Shown: piece by piece, positions 52,341 to 64,000 of the stretch
Layout of the letters: each line of letters starts with the position of its first letter
How positions within the stretch are numbered: position 1 is the first letter of the stretch
Source: Rhypophila decipiens
Lineage: Eukaryota; Ascomycota; Sordariomycetes; Sordariales; Naviculisporaceae
DNA length: 64,000 nt
Direction of reading: 5' to 3'
NCBI GenBank assembly: GCA_033297075.1
Contig: MU858123.1
Location: 1 to 64,000, forward strand
The notes under the pieces: model-generated
Seen by the model: only the letters and a program-made list of their open reading frames with translations
The model's database searches: none
What the model was told of the DNA's origin: nothing
Translations under genes and position numbers: made by a program

Positions 52341-52974
52341 AGAGGTGGGAAGATGGGCACATTTGAGTTTCGTTTTCTCGTTGCTTTTTTTGTCTGGCGA
52401 CAGGTCATGATTTCTGGGCATTTTCCTTCGCTCTTTGCTTCGTGGTCGGTTGTTTTGTTTCGGATACCCCTAATGCGATGCTCAATTGCTATAGTAATGT
52501 CATGTTTTGTGCTCCTTCGAGCGCTTTGGTTCGTTCTATGTTTAAATGTGCATTTGAAGCCGCGCTTCAATCCGTATACCGGTAAAACCATGACAATACA
52601 CTGGTACCAGCACGTCAACGCACGCATAAATATCTAGTCCAATTGACCAGAGTACCAATGACCAAGAATGTATTTCAAGATGCTGCGGGCAAGATATACT
52701 CTATATGTTGCTGTGTTTAACTGCTCTATGTTCCAATGCCGCCCGCTCAAATAACTTTCCCGAAAAAAGACTAGATAACCATGCCATGTAGAAAGTTGTT
52801 GGTTGCCCATATACATATCCCGCCATCCAAGTAACAGCTGTGTAAACCCCAAGATATACGTATATATAGCCCAAGAAACCACGAAAATAAAAATAGAGAA
52901 AAGTATACCCGCCCTTCCATGGCTAAATTGAGTGGGGCCCGTGAAGAAGGTGAAAATACCCTCCAACTCGCTCT
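52341..52974. other. Convergent 3' spacer
   Basis: A 634-bp spacer between two genes ending toward each other, presumably 3' UTRs. No gene was recognised. Confidence 0.4.
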
Positions 52975-55528
52975 TCACGCCCATCCCTTCTTCTCCTTTA
53001 ACCACTTGACCGTGTCCACACCGGCCTGGACCCTCATGCCAAACCGTGCATCAAGCACAAAGGCTTCCCAACTGGAGACCTTGGTCAAGTAGAGCTGCGT
53101 CTCATCCGTCTTTTGCCGGCGAAACGCGTCGACAACATCTCGCTTGGACTTGACGCTGGCCGCTTTTGCTTCCCCGCCCACCGAGGACGGAGCAGACGGG
53201 GGACGAGAGGAAGGAGACGATGATGGCCACGCCTCAAGATTACAGACCTCGCTCCATGCCAGAGCAGCCATCTCGTAGTTTGCAGCAGCCTGGCAGTAAT
53301 CGTCGCGGGTGGGGCCTTTGAATATGGTTCTGCGAAACCGAAAAGGTTAACATGTGACAGGTAAAATGGCAACCAGAAACAAGAACTTACTTGTCCATCC
53401 CCAAAATCGGCTCAACCAAGGCCCTTGCCTCAGTAATCTTGCCCAGCTGCCTGAGCAACGAGCTCTGGACCAAAGACAGTACAGCAACCTCGTCCTTCTC
53501 CTCAACAAACTTCTCGACCTTTTCCTTGGCAGCAGTACACCTCTCCCACGCCAAATGGCCAACAGCTTTTTCCAACAAAGGATCCGGCATCCTCTTGACA
53601 CCGTTCCACAAATAAATCATCTCTGTAGCGGGACTCACGCCAATGGCATCGGCCAGATCCAACCCCAAGGCCTTGGCCCGGTCCTCCCACTTGGTCAACT
53701 TCCTGCACACAAACACCTCAAAAGGCAGCTGCCTCGCCATAAACCTCTTCTTCCCCGCCACGGAGGGCACCTTGCGGAAGTACCCCTCCGCCGAGGCCTT
53801 GTACTTCTTGGCCTCCGTCTCCAAGACACCCCGTTCCTGCTCCTGATCCAGCGGTAGTGCCGCAAGCCGATGAAACACGTCTCGATACCTCTCCAACTCT
53901 GCACTCGCAACCATGTAATAATACAGCGCATGGCTCCAATTATTCAGCTCGACACACTTCAGGAAATTTTCCTTCATGACCGGCCAGTCCATCACATACA
54001 GGGCATTCATGCTCAGCTCAAAGCTATTCAGCGCCTGGATCTGGCGCATCTTGCTATCGTCATTGCTCTTGAGCAGTTCAATCGACTCGTGGAGCCGTTT
54101 CGAGTTGGCCAGCATATTCGCCTCCTCCATCTTCCAGAGCCTCGAGTCGGGGTATCGCGCGCGCATCTCGCCCAGCAGGGCAGAACATTCCTTTTCTGGG
54201 AATCCCACAATCTCAACGTCCCCGTCGGGCGATTCCGACTTGGTTTTGGAGAATTCCTGCACGTCCGCCTCGCCGGGCATGATATCTGCGAGGATGAAGA
54301 ACGCATTGTAATACTTGAGCAAGATCAGGCCGGCCATTGCACCGTTGAGGTTGGCGTACTTGGTCGATTGCCATAGCATACGAATGCCCCGCTCGCGATC
54401 GCCCTTGAAGCCAATGACGTAGAGGAGTTTGGAGAAGGCGGGCGGGACCATGGAGAGCAGCAGTAGAAGGAAGCCAAAGCACATGCTCGCGCCGCTGTGG
54501 ACAAAGATGTCGACTGAGGATGTGAAGTGTGTCCGGTCAGCGCCAAACTTGTTGAGGTGGTCAATGTTGGAAAGGGGTTGGGGTTCCGGTGCTGGGTTGG
54601 GTGCTGTGCTGAGTGACAGATCCCCGAGCTTTTCGCTCAGGACTGTAGTATCTGCATCTGTGGCGGATTTGGGTAACGGGACACCCGTGCCTCTTGGTGT
54701 TTGCGTTCCCGGTGTGTTGTTGGAAAGGTCCACAACCTCATCTTGACCACTGATCTTCTCGGAGCGCTCGGGAATATCCTCCAAGTCGTCGAACTCGGTC
54801 AAATCGAAGCTACCCGGCATCATGTCGTCGGACATCCTTCGTTGCGGCTGCGCCGGGATGGATATCGGTGTTGGGGCTGACGCAGCAAGTCCACCTTTCA
54901 GCGAATCTAGGTATTGCTTCTCCGAAGTCATGATACCGTCCAGTGTTATGTATGCCTTTCGCAGCTTATAGAATCCCTTGATAGCCTCGGTCAAGCTCTC
55001 ATGCATAACGCCAACCACGGCGCTCATGAGCTGAGCCTCCGAGTAAACGAGCGCAAACTCAGAGCCCGGGGGATATATTTTGCTGGAAATCCAGGTCCCA
55101 TCCTCATCTGGGTTTGGCGTCTTCTCCGCCTCTTTTTGAACCTTCTTCATGCTGTTCCACGAGCGCGTCTCGCTTTCGGCTAATCTGCTGGCAGCCTCGG
55201 CCATTATGTCCTTCTCGAATCCCAATATGCTCTTCATAAAGGTCGACACGCCCAGCCCGAGCTGGTGGAAGGTTGAGGCATGCTCGCGCAGCTTCAGAAG
55301 AGCTTCGGCCCCTTCGATGTCGTCGTTCATGATCAATCCGACGGCTGCCATGGCGGCTTCCATGTCGGCAGCCTCCTGTTGGGCTGGGCTCAGCGTCGGG
55401 GTCTTGGGCTGCCCATTGAGGGCAACACTGCTCCCGGCGGGACTCGGTATCGGGCTGTGATTTTTCAACGATGTTTTTGAACTCGCGACGGCGGATGACC
55501 CGCGAAACCAGGAGCCTAGCGACGGCAT
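52975..55528 (-). CDS. IML2: IML2-like (TTC39 family) inclusion body clearance protein
   Basis: Two exons, 55528-53391 and 53329-52975, encoding 830 aa. Landmarks of the IML2/TTC39 family are clear. They include [24 protein letters not shown] N-terminal helix pairs, [75 protein letters not shown] and the C-terminal [15 protein letters not shown]. The N-terminus and the region about 210-340 are disordered. The helical repeats are TPR-like. In yeast, IML2 is needed for lipid-droplet-linked clearance of inclusion bodies. The intron separates off the last ~118 residues ([20 protein letters not shown]). Confidence 0.88.
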
Positions 55529-56800
55529 GTTGGGCTTTGCAATGCTGTTGCTGAAGCGTCACGCGAGTCTGGTTTCGTGAGGAGGAAAACTGGGGTTGGG
55601 AAGTCCCGTTGTTCCCGGGCTGTTGGTCAGCGCAAAACAGTGACGTCCAGCTGCAGACAAAGAATTGCCAAGAAAAACGCAGGACCAGGGACAGGTCAAA
55701 TGCGCCGCTGCGATGAATAAATACACGACGTCGGAAAACTCGGGGAAACCGGCGCGGCCGGGCAGAACTGGACGAGTTGGAAAATCTCGCGGGATTCAGG
55801 AATGAAGGCAAGTCTCCAGTTTATTCTTTCCTCTTCAGGTACATGTCCCCAGTGCTGCGGGTTGGGGATGGAGCCTGCGTGCCTTGCCTTTGTTCAGGCA
55901 ATCTCCAGGTCCCCGTTGGAGAACTTCTCACGGAGGCTGGATGCCTTGGCTAGGCCCTGAAGCTTTTAGCGTTCAGGGACCAGCTTGACCTGACGTAAGG
56001 CAGGTGGGGGCGGATTGGGAGATTACGGCCTGGATTCAGCCCCGCCAGATTGCATTGCCTCACCACTGTTGATGTAGCAATAACGACTGCCATCTGTGCC
56101 TTGAATCACATCTGACATATCATCATCACTCGTGCTATTTTCCCAACATTTGAACCATTTCGCACCCCAAGTTGTATCCGTAATATCAGCTCAATTGACC
56201 TTTCCATCAAGATATCTTTTACTGACGTCAGTTGAGGGGAAGCTGCGGCTCTCTCCGTGGTGCCGATCGCCCGTTTTACGTTTTACCCGTTTCCTGGGCG
56301 TGCATTTGTGTTCCTGGCTGTGACATTCTCCACCATTGTAAGAGGATGAAACGGCCCGGACCTGCCCGGGGAAATTTATCAGCCACGTCCCGGGGGCAGG
56401 CACGGTCACTAGCCACCTTAAAACGCCACACTTTAATCAAACATCAACTTTGGGTCAGTTCTGCGATATCCTGCAGCTTCTGTTAAGCATTAAGAAAATG
56501 GGACTTGGAAAATCGTTTGTTGAATCTCGAGCCATCTTGTTTATCTGGGAGACAGGAGGTACAGAGAGACACAAAACGCCTCTGGAACGGAGGTTTGCGC
56601 TTTGCACTGCCAGGGTTCCGAAAGAAGAAGCCAGTTCAGGTCAGCTTTGCCTAATGGATTGACTTGACTAATCTATCCAGGCCAGTTTGACTTGCCGAAT
56701 AGTTCAATTTGATTGGTTTGAACTATTTACCTGAATCTCTGAGATGGCAAAAAACATTGTTAGAAAATGAAGCTATTCTCGGGTGTCAGGGGGTGCAGAT

Positions 56801-56817
56801 GGGTTAGGGTTAGGGTT
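56801..56817 (+). repeat. Interstitial telomere-like motif (nearly three units)
   Basis: GGGTTAGGGTTAGGGTT, the longest of the six telomere-like sites in the window. Confidence 0.85.
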
Positions 56818-57502
56818 GCAAGTAAGCAACAAGTTCAAGTCAAGTGGTGTAGCTGATTTGGGTGCAATTGACGGCATTCTAGGCTTTTTGATTGGATTGT
56901 CTTCAAGTGATTTGACTTCACTTGAGAAACTTGGTTTCATGGGATCCCTGGGCGTGCTGGTCGAAGACGATGGCAAGCCAGCTGAGACATGAAGATACAC
57001 ATCACCGTCCTTCATTCGAAGGTATAGTTACATGGTGATCAACTTCTTATAAACAGTCATGTTTGGTGTGCTAATAGTTGGTGGTAGATTCCACCTGACA
57101 TGATGAGCGAGCCGAATGTCAGCCTTTATGTTCCGAACCTTTACTCAACCTCAAACAGTCGATTCACTTCGGACCTCGCTTCAGACTCTTTTCGTACGGA
57201 CCAGATTCCAAAAATCGTTATTCGTCCATAATAAGCTGACTGCAGTGGCTGGCCTGGGTAAATCTAGCGGTGGAGTATGATGTATCCAGCCCGCTCAAGC
57301 CTATCTTGAAGTGACGAGTACGGAGTCTCGCGGATTACAATGACCCCGAACGACCCATCAAGTATACAGATATCGAACTAAACTTTGGTTGTGTTGTGAC
57401 AAGAGGATTGAATACAATATATGAATGAGCGGAGATAAGCGGCCTTCTTGAAACGGAAACAGGCAACACAGCGTCAGCACTAAGGCGCGGATACATCCTA
57501 TA

Positions 57503-57526
57503 ACACGTGTTGATAGTGACACGTGT
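57503..57526. promoter_or_regulatory. Paired CACGTG palindromes
   Basis: Two exact ACACGTGT octamers (57503-57510 and 57519-57526) are separated by 8 bp. CACGTG is the classic E-box bound by bHLH factors. Together they could also form a stem. A role is inferred. Confidence 0.35.
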
Positions 57527-60500
57527 AACCCCCGTTCAAGCCTTCAGGGCTGGGAGGATTCCAAATCGTCGGCGTTTCACCAGAAAGAGTAAGTTGGTCT
57601 CGACTGAGAATCCTCGGCGATTGACGCAGTTACCGGACCCGCCCCAATGCCGCGCGGTAAAGGATCCGGTAGACGGACGGTTCGTGAGATTCATAGTGCC
57701 AAATCTGATGTACGCTGGTTGTTTGTTCCTTTGAAGCGAACACTCTCCGGTTGAGGTGGAGTCGCCATCGGAACCCATCTCTTCATCCGCCTTGTGAACC
57801 AGGTAGAGATCCCCGCAAGTGAGTAGGATGGCCTCTAATTAGTACCTATCTTGGCAATCTCGGGGTTAGGTGTTCGGACCCTAAGCATCTTGCGTTCATT
57901 GTAATAACGACGGGAGAAGGTCGTCGGGGTAGTTGCTAGATTGTGAATCCAGTTTGTCTTTTGTTTGGGTTGTATCGGGCCTCGCTTTGTATGACCTGCG
58001 TTGATAATCTGTCCTGGTTTCGGGCAATAGTGTTTCTTTCGTGGCAGCTTGCTAAAAGATCGTTGTCAGTGTCACTTACAGTCCCACGAATTATATCTGG
58101 GAGAGTCGGATAACCCGTCTGACAAGCAGCCGATAAGGCCCCTTTTCTTTAATAGATCCGGTGGAATGTTTTTATGCGTCGAAGATCAAGTAGCTGCATC
58201 CAAGCACCGTTAGACTTTCAGACAACTAGTTATTTGCTAATGTTTCCGTCTATTCTGTCTCCCCAGTAGCGCGGCTTCTTCAATGCCAGGATCTAAATGA
58301 TCTGCATCGCCGTGAGGGTACTTTGAGTGGCCGATGATCTCGTTTAAGGTCAATAAGCACTTGTCAGTTGTCATTTTGCGAATTCAACGGTTTCTGTCAG
58401 AAATCGATCCTGCAAAGATCGAGATTTGTACATTCCCATACCGATATCCCGTATCATCAGCCATTGAAGTCTGCAAGAGCAACGAGTTCGTGCGTAAATG
58501 AAAATGCCAAGGTCAGCCATATACGATCTTACATATTTTCTTTGCTTTTGGACCACTGATATATGACAAAGACTTTCAATCTTCTCTCCTTCCTTCTCCT
58601 CAGCTTTCTCAGTCTTTACAAATGTTCTGCATTTCTCCCCTTTAATCTCTGTTTCTAGTACACCCTTAAACCTCGGCCAAAAAACAACTTGAGTCGGCGA
58701 GATGGCGACTTACTCACGCCATATTATGTATATACCGCTGTAGTACGCCGGCATACCCCGTATTCGTTCAAGATCCCCGTCGGGCTTTGAATATACTATG
58801 CTATGGAGAGGGTGGACCCCCACTTAGCATGTCTATGTTGCACTGGTACCGAACTGTCTCCTCGGTCCTTGTGAAAGCTTGTGCTTCCTTCGTGTGGGAG
58901 AGGTTTATCTTGATTTCATATACCTTTGCATATCTGGTTGTCGCTTCGGTACCTGTGCGGCGGCGGGTTTCTTGCCGACAATATACAGCCGCCAAGTGCC
59001 TTGACCTGCCCTGCATGTTGGAATCTTTGAATTGGGTTCGTTCTTATTCGGAATGTTGTGTCTAAGCTGCCAATCCTGTTCGGAAAATTGGTGGTGTCTG
59101 GGAATGAGTTATTACTGGATAACGGAGGATAAACTTTGGCGGTACGTACCAGGAGGGTCGCTTGTTGATCATGTAAAATGGTGACATTATGTCAACATAG
59201 CGCCCCCTTTTTGGCCAAAGACTAACGATATCGACATGATGAATAATCGAGATGGTGCGATAAGTTAGCCCAGCTTCTTGGGCATGGGACGATACGTGAC
59301 ACCCTACGGTGCCCAAGTATCTGGTTTTTGGGTCTGATGTTTCATTCGCGTTGCTATCACCAATTCCAAGCTGGGTTCAATCAGACTATGATACTCTGTT
59401 GTCGGAATGTTGGGCTGCAGTGCTCCGCGAGTCTGACATGCATTAATGATGACTTGGTGCGAGTCGGAGCTGCCCTAAGAGGACATCCGACATGAGCAAA
59501 TATATAAAGGTTTACGACTACACCACTGATGCAAGCAGATTACAAGTTTGGGTATCTTGGACTCAATCCCCGCGGAGAATTCGATCTTACTTGAAGGAAA
59601 TCAGGATCTGGAAAAGAACGAAGGCGGTGTGTAAATACACACCTGCCTTAAGTAATAGAGAGAGAACCAAAACTGAGGGGATGATGCATCGGGAATGGAA
59701 AGACGGAATGATGTACTTGTTGTGACACATTGGAAGAACCAGCGGAGAGAAAATGGGAAGGCAAGACAAGAGGCGCAGTTGTGTTGTGCGACTCTGGTTG
59801 AAGTGACGACTCTCCGTCAAACGAGGTCGTATAACCACACTGATAGACATATCCAGCTAACCCCTTGAGTGAACCCAAATTCAGAGTCCTCGCAAGTAGC
59901 CAAGTGTCAATCAAAATTGTTATAGAAGCTTTGCCAAGAAATTGGAATAGTGATTTTTGACAGGTAGAAAGAGCTATACTGAGTTTATATGGCACGTCTA
60001 AGCACTATCATGTCAGAACTTTGCCGTTTACATGCTACTAATAAAGGGAAGGACCAGGAATAGGCCTTTACGGAAATATGTGGAATCGATACTCTTATGG
60101 ACACAGATATCCTAACTGTGAAGATTATTAGTAGAGCTGACATTCTTTTCTGTCTTCTTCTACCCCGTACGCCCCCATGTTCTTCTCCTCACAGGACTAT
60201 CCTGGCGGATTTCCTTCCCGGGCTAGATGTTTCTACTATTCGGTCCTTTGTTGCATGAGTCCGTTGTGATCCACAAGTGAGCTGACAAGTTGGTCATCTT
60301 GGGTAAGCTATCAAGTGTTATGGTCCCAGTTCGAGCAAGTTACAAGTACGAGACCACGAGGAGAATTGGTTGACATACGGTCCCAAGTATGCCCCCATCC
60401 CATGCCTGTTAGTAAATTCTTTATAGCCTCGGACCATCATAACCTCAGATCCTAATGGCTGGGCATCTGCAAACCATAAGCATTTGCAAGGCGAGCTACG

Positions 60501-62173
60501 GTAGCTAATGTACTCTCGCGTGTCGGTAGCTGGGTAGGCATAGCCGCATAACTCCGGGTCGAAGATGAGAATTGGTCAGAAATGGTATCGAGATTCGACG
60601 CAGGCTCGGAGCTAGGGTCAAGTCTAACTCGAAGTACCTAGTGAAAAGGGACGGGCCGTTAAGAGAACCGAATCCACAGACTTGGCCGATCTAAAACGAC
60701 CTCTTGGCGGCCCACGACTTGGGACGTTGATATAAGGTCCTGTCAGACAGTACGACAGCCAAGACACAGGCCCTTTTAAGAGCATACCATAACGGGATAT
60801 GAGCAGCGATGATCGTGACAGCCTGTCACGGTTTCACGGACAGACAGATACACTAAACGTGAAAAGGTAACTTGGGCGCTTCTGTCTTACCCATTTTGAG
60901 CAGCGCAGCAATGGAAAGGGGATAGGAAGCAACCTATCCACGTACCCCGGCGAGGATCGTTGTAAGTTGCACAACATGGCGGGGAACGGTGAAGATGCCA
61001 GCTCGATGTAATGAAAACGTAAAGTATGGGGTCCCCCGATGGCACGCTCGAGTCTCCCGGTCGAACAGAAGCGAGCCGGATGCAACACCTGCATGAAAAT
61101 GGTGTTACTCAGTCGACCTCGACATGTTGTATCTAGATCAAGGTCTAAATTGCGAGATAACGAATCCATTATTTGATCTCCAGATGTGAAGACACCTTGC
61201 AGCGGCAGGCCTGGCAGGCACGAACAGGACCCTGGTTGCATTATTAATGGCATGGCGGGCCATTTCACCACCGGTAGAAGACGTGGGATTGGTCAGCTGC
61301 GCTGACATTATTGTGTGGTCAAGTTGCGCCTTTCGTTCAGGCGAGCTCTGATAGGGCAGTCAAACAGCTGGCACAAAGAATACTATGAACCCCCACCTTC
61401 CCTGAAGAGGCAGCCACTGGACGGACCTGGGAAGTATCATACCGAGTATGGGGTACCATATTCGTAATACAGTGTTCAATACGGAGTCTTGTACTGCATC
61501 TACATCGGGGGGTGTGGAATCCGACCACCGGCTCAGGCTGAGTTCCGTCCCCCGGCCACCGCCCGTCTCTTCAATGCTCTAAAGTTCCCGTATCCGTATC
61601 CGTCCATTCAGTAGTGTACATACGTGATTCCCATCTGCATGGATTCTTCGGCCGCCCAGACCCAGACCTACAAGACCCCACCAAGATAATGATAAACTCG
61701 TTTATTCGCATTCACCTCGTCTTCCCACCCACGAACATAGACAGCATTGCTTTCTCCACCGACCGCCCACTGCCTGCTCTCCGCAAGAGTACAACATTGA
61801 ACATTGAGAACCCTGTCTACCCCCGGTTCCGTGTGCTTACGCGCAGCATTGGTGGGCCGTTACCGACGATTTATCGACCCTCCAGAACCAATTGTCCTGA
61901 GAGCCCCCACAGCATTCTGTCCAGCGACAAGAAGATCCGAACCCCAATCTACCATCCAAGATCCTATCTACGCCCTCAAATATACCGTTCACGGGTGCGC
62001 CCTCGCTGAAGCTCTCTCCTTTCATTCCGCCATTCACACATCCGTACATCCGGCGAACATACTTGACGCCGGACCTCCCCCCCTCAATTGAGATTGATTC
62101 TCTCCAGATTGCGGCGCATCTCAGGCACTGATCCCACTCCCTCCTGCACGTCGTGTCGTGGCCCAGAGGTGGC

Positions 62174-63637
62174 ATGTCAGCCATGATCCACGTAAATCCG
62201 TCCAAGATGCAGAATCGTCGAGCTTGCGATCGCTGTCACCAGGCCAAGCTCAAATGCGTCGTCGAGGACAGCCCGACGCAATCCCAGAAGTGTCGCCGCT
62301 GCAAGCGCACCAATGCTGAATGCGTCTTCAGCCCGCCTTCGCGAGCTCGAGTCAACAGGCGATCCCAGCTACAGGGTGCAGGTCAATCTTCGTTATCACC
62401 CCGATCCGATGGCTCTTTGGCAAATGCAGACTTTAGCTGGTCCGATGTGGTCGACATGAACCTCGACACCGATTTGAACGTGCCCCTGGAAGCTTCCCTT
62501 CTAGCTTCTTTCAACCTAGACCCAGAACTCGGCCTCGACACCACCATGGCTTCCTCTCTTCACAACCTTTTCGATTATGAAACACAGAACCAGAACCGGG
62601 ACCGCCCTGTCTCGACCCCCAATCGGCCTTCCTGCGAAAACGAGTCAATGCCTGGCCTGTCGGCCCGCGCAATGTCAACTGGCACTTCGAGCACATATGT
62701 GCCTTCGATGGCCGACTCAACGGGTGCTTTCCAAGTAGCTTATGACGATATCCTGTCCACAGGCAGACAGCCGACTATACCAGGACACAGATATACGATT
62801 GGGGAATATGGGAATGTTTTCGCCAGCGCACCTGCCATGTTGCCTTCTCCGGAACGGGAGCCAAGCCTGGAGAAGGAGGAATCGCCCCCTCCCACCAACA
62901 TTGTCTTTTGGGTTGAGAGGGTGACGGCACTGAACGTTCAGTTCACCCAACATTTGCAGACGATTCCCCGAGTCAATGCCGAAAGTCTGCAACTTGAACC
63001 AGAACAGGACGCACAAAGTGGCACATTCCCAACACCCAGCAAGAAACACAATTCGGACCATACCTTTCAGTTGAGCGAGGCCTTTATCGAGCTGTTGAGC
63101 GCAATGTGCTCCAAGCTCCCACCCCCAGTGCAACAGGATTCTGGCGCCAGGCGAGACAGCAACTCCCACGCCTACCTATGCCTAGATGAGGCTTCGCAGC
63201 TCCTTATATTTTCCACATATATGCGCCTCCTTGAGGTACACGACACTGTCTTCCGTTATCTGCTCTCTTGCCTTGTTCACAAACGAGAAAATGTTCCCCA
63301 GGGAGCCGGGTCTTGTTTCTACCTTCCCAAACTGACCATTGGGTCTTTTTCACTGGCCACAACGTCCGAGACGCGCCCTTTACTATTTGTGAGCTTCATG
63401 GAATCTCTTCTGTCTCGTGCGAGGAATCTGATGCACCGTGTGAGTTCCAATGGAAATCCCATGCAGAGCCGAAAGGGCACACCCTGCGGCAAAAGTCCGG
63501 AAGAGCTCAGTTTTGGCGGACTACCCCCAATCCTTGACCCAGAGCTGGCCATGCAATCTATTCGCGCCAGGGAGACTGCTATCTCAAATTTAGTTGAGCG
63601 GATCAAGTCGGCCTTGTCGCGAATGGGCGTCAACTGA
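62174..63637 (+). CDS. Zn2Cys6 transcription factor
   Basis: An intronless 487-aa product. ATG 62174 was chosen because the frame upstream has only a GTG start. The binuclear zinc cluster is complete: C18-x2-C21-x6-C28-x11-C40-x2-C43-x6-C50 (ACDRCHQAKLKC, then KCRRCKRTNAEC). A basic linker (RARVNRRSQ) follows. The middle is acidic and Asp/Ser/Leu-rich (about 75-130) and could activate transcription. The C-terminal half has helical segments (FQLSEAFIELLSAMCSKLPP, LIFSTYMRLLEVHDTVFRYL) resembling AflR-type regulatory regions of small Zn2Cys6 factors. It is nuclear by function. No biosynthetic cluster lies in view, so targets are unknown. Confidence 0.87.
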   Translation: MSAMIHVNPSKMQNRRACDRCHQAKLKCVVEDSPTQSQKCRRCKRTNAECVFSPPSRARVNRRSQLQGAGQSSLSPRSDGSLANADFSWSDVVDMNLDTDLNVPLEASLLASFNLDPELGLDTTMASSLHNLFDYETQNQNRDRPVSTPNRPSCENESMPGLSARAMSTGTSSTYVPSMADSTGAFQVAYDDILSTGRQPTIPGHRYTIGEYGNVFASAPAMLPSPEREPSLEKEESPPPTNIVFWVERVTALNVQFTQHLQTIPRVNAESLQLEPEQDAQSGTFPTPSKKHNSDHTFQLSEAFIELLSAMCSKLPPPVQQDSGARRDSNSHAYLCLDEASQLLIFSTYMRLLEVHDTVFRYLLSCLVHKRENVPQGAGSCFYLPKLTIGSFSLATTSETRPLLFVSFMESLLSRARNLMHRVSSNGNPMQSRKGTPCGKSPEELSFGGLPPILDPELAMQSIRARETAISNLVERIKSALSRMGVN

Positions 63638-64000
63638 TGGATATTATGTTTAGTCCTTTGACGAATTGTCAAATGTGGTCATGCCTTTTCTCACTTGGGA
63701 CAATGGGATGCCTGTGGCGGCAGCTATGTGAATACACAGTTTGGATATACCCCCGGCCGACGAGCCGGACATAGTACAATGAACTTGCATGGAAGAAGGG
63801 ACATCATGACATGGCATTGAGTGTCATATATGAATTGCATTTACATGGAATACAACAGAATACAATCTTGATGTTCAACCAGATTAAGCGATTGATAGCG
63901 ATTGAGGTCTTGTTCTTGGACTCACCTCATGCTTTTGATGACATGATTGTCTGGCGATTTGGTAGTTGATCGACTGGGAATCTGGCCTGGGACCAAAATA
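63638..64000. other. Right edge of window
   Basis: The 3' flank of the transcription-factor gene. No further gene can be supported. Confidence 0.4.

Larger units (their letters stand above)
55529..62173. other. Gene-poor 6.6-kb region
   Basis: No open frame longer than about 145 codons and none with a recognisable domain. The first ~300 bases should hold the IML2 promoter and the last part the transcription-factor promoter. Specific landmarks are a (GGGTTA) array (56801-56817), an 8-bp hairpin TCAAGTGA/TCACTTGA (56903-56925) and paired CACGTG palindromes (57503-57526). Composition is normal, not AT-rich, so it is not an obvious RIP relic. Long UTRs, non-coding RNA or a small multi-exon gene cannot be excluded. 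Confidence 0.45.

Overview
The window reads as nuclear chromosomal DNA of a filamentous ascomycete, most likely a Sordariomycete. The evidence is short (about 50-130 bp) GT-AG introns with GTAAGT-like donors, genes on both strands with separate promoters, and characteristic fungal families (HRI1, IML2, 2EXR, F-box, Zn2Cys6, UNC93-like, berberine-bridge-type oxidase). There is also an intron-containing tRNA-Ile and an AT-rich repeat relic. No bacterial operons, CRISPR array, PKS/NRPS core gene or intact transposon was seen. Exon structures were worked out by hand from splice consensus and reading-frame continuity. No homology search was possible, so family names rest on motif recognition.

Layout. 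0.3-4.3 kb: an UNC93-like transporter and a TauD-type dioxygenase share a divergent promoter. 5.1-19.6 kb is the most unusual part. It holds a hypothetical protein, a giant kinase-2TM-TPR protein, a CorA-like membrane protein, and a kinase fused to a HeLo-associated-type pseudokinase. The last two genes are divergent, and a GTACATGTAC palindrome lies upstream of all three. This block looks like a signalling or self/non-self recognition island; that is an inference. 19.9-24.9 kb: a small secreted SnoaL-like protein, HRI1 and a secreted FAD oxidase. 25-28.8 kb: an AT-rich repeat relic next to a frame-broken two-TM gene, an intact paralogue, and a further two-TM protein with a disordered tail.

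29.3-32.1 kb: tRNA-Ile(AAU) and a large multi-TM protein of unknown role. 33.3-41.2 kb: a 2EXR protein, an F-box protein, a single-pass surface protein and a SAM methyltransferase. 42.3-44.4 kb: a repeat-built proline-rich protein and a small basic protein. 45.7-55.5 kb: an alpha/beta hydrolase with a long disordered N-terminus, a fatty-acid-hydroxylase-like protein and IML2. 55.5-62.2 kb is gene-poor. A Zn2Cys6 transcription factor closes the window.

Across the whole window, two- to three-unit telomere-like GGGTTA arrays occur six times, far more often than chance predicts.
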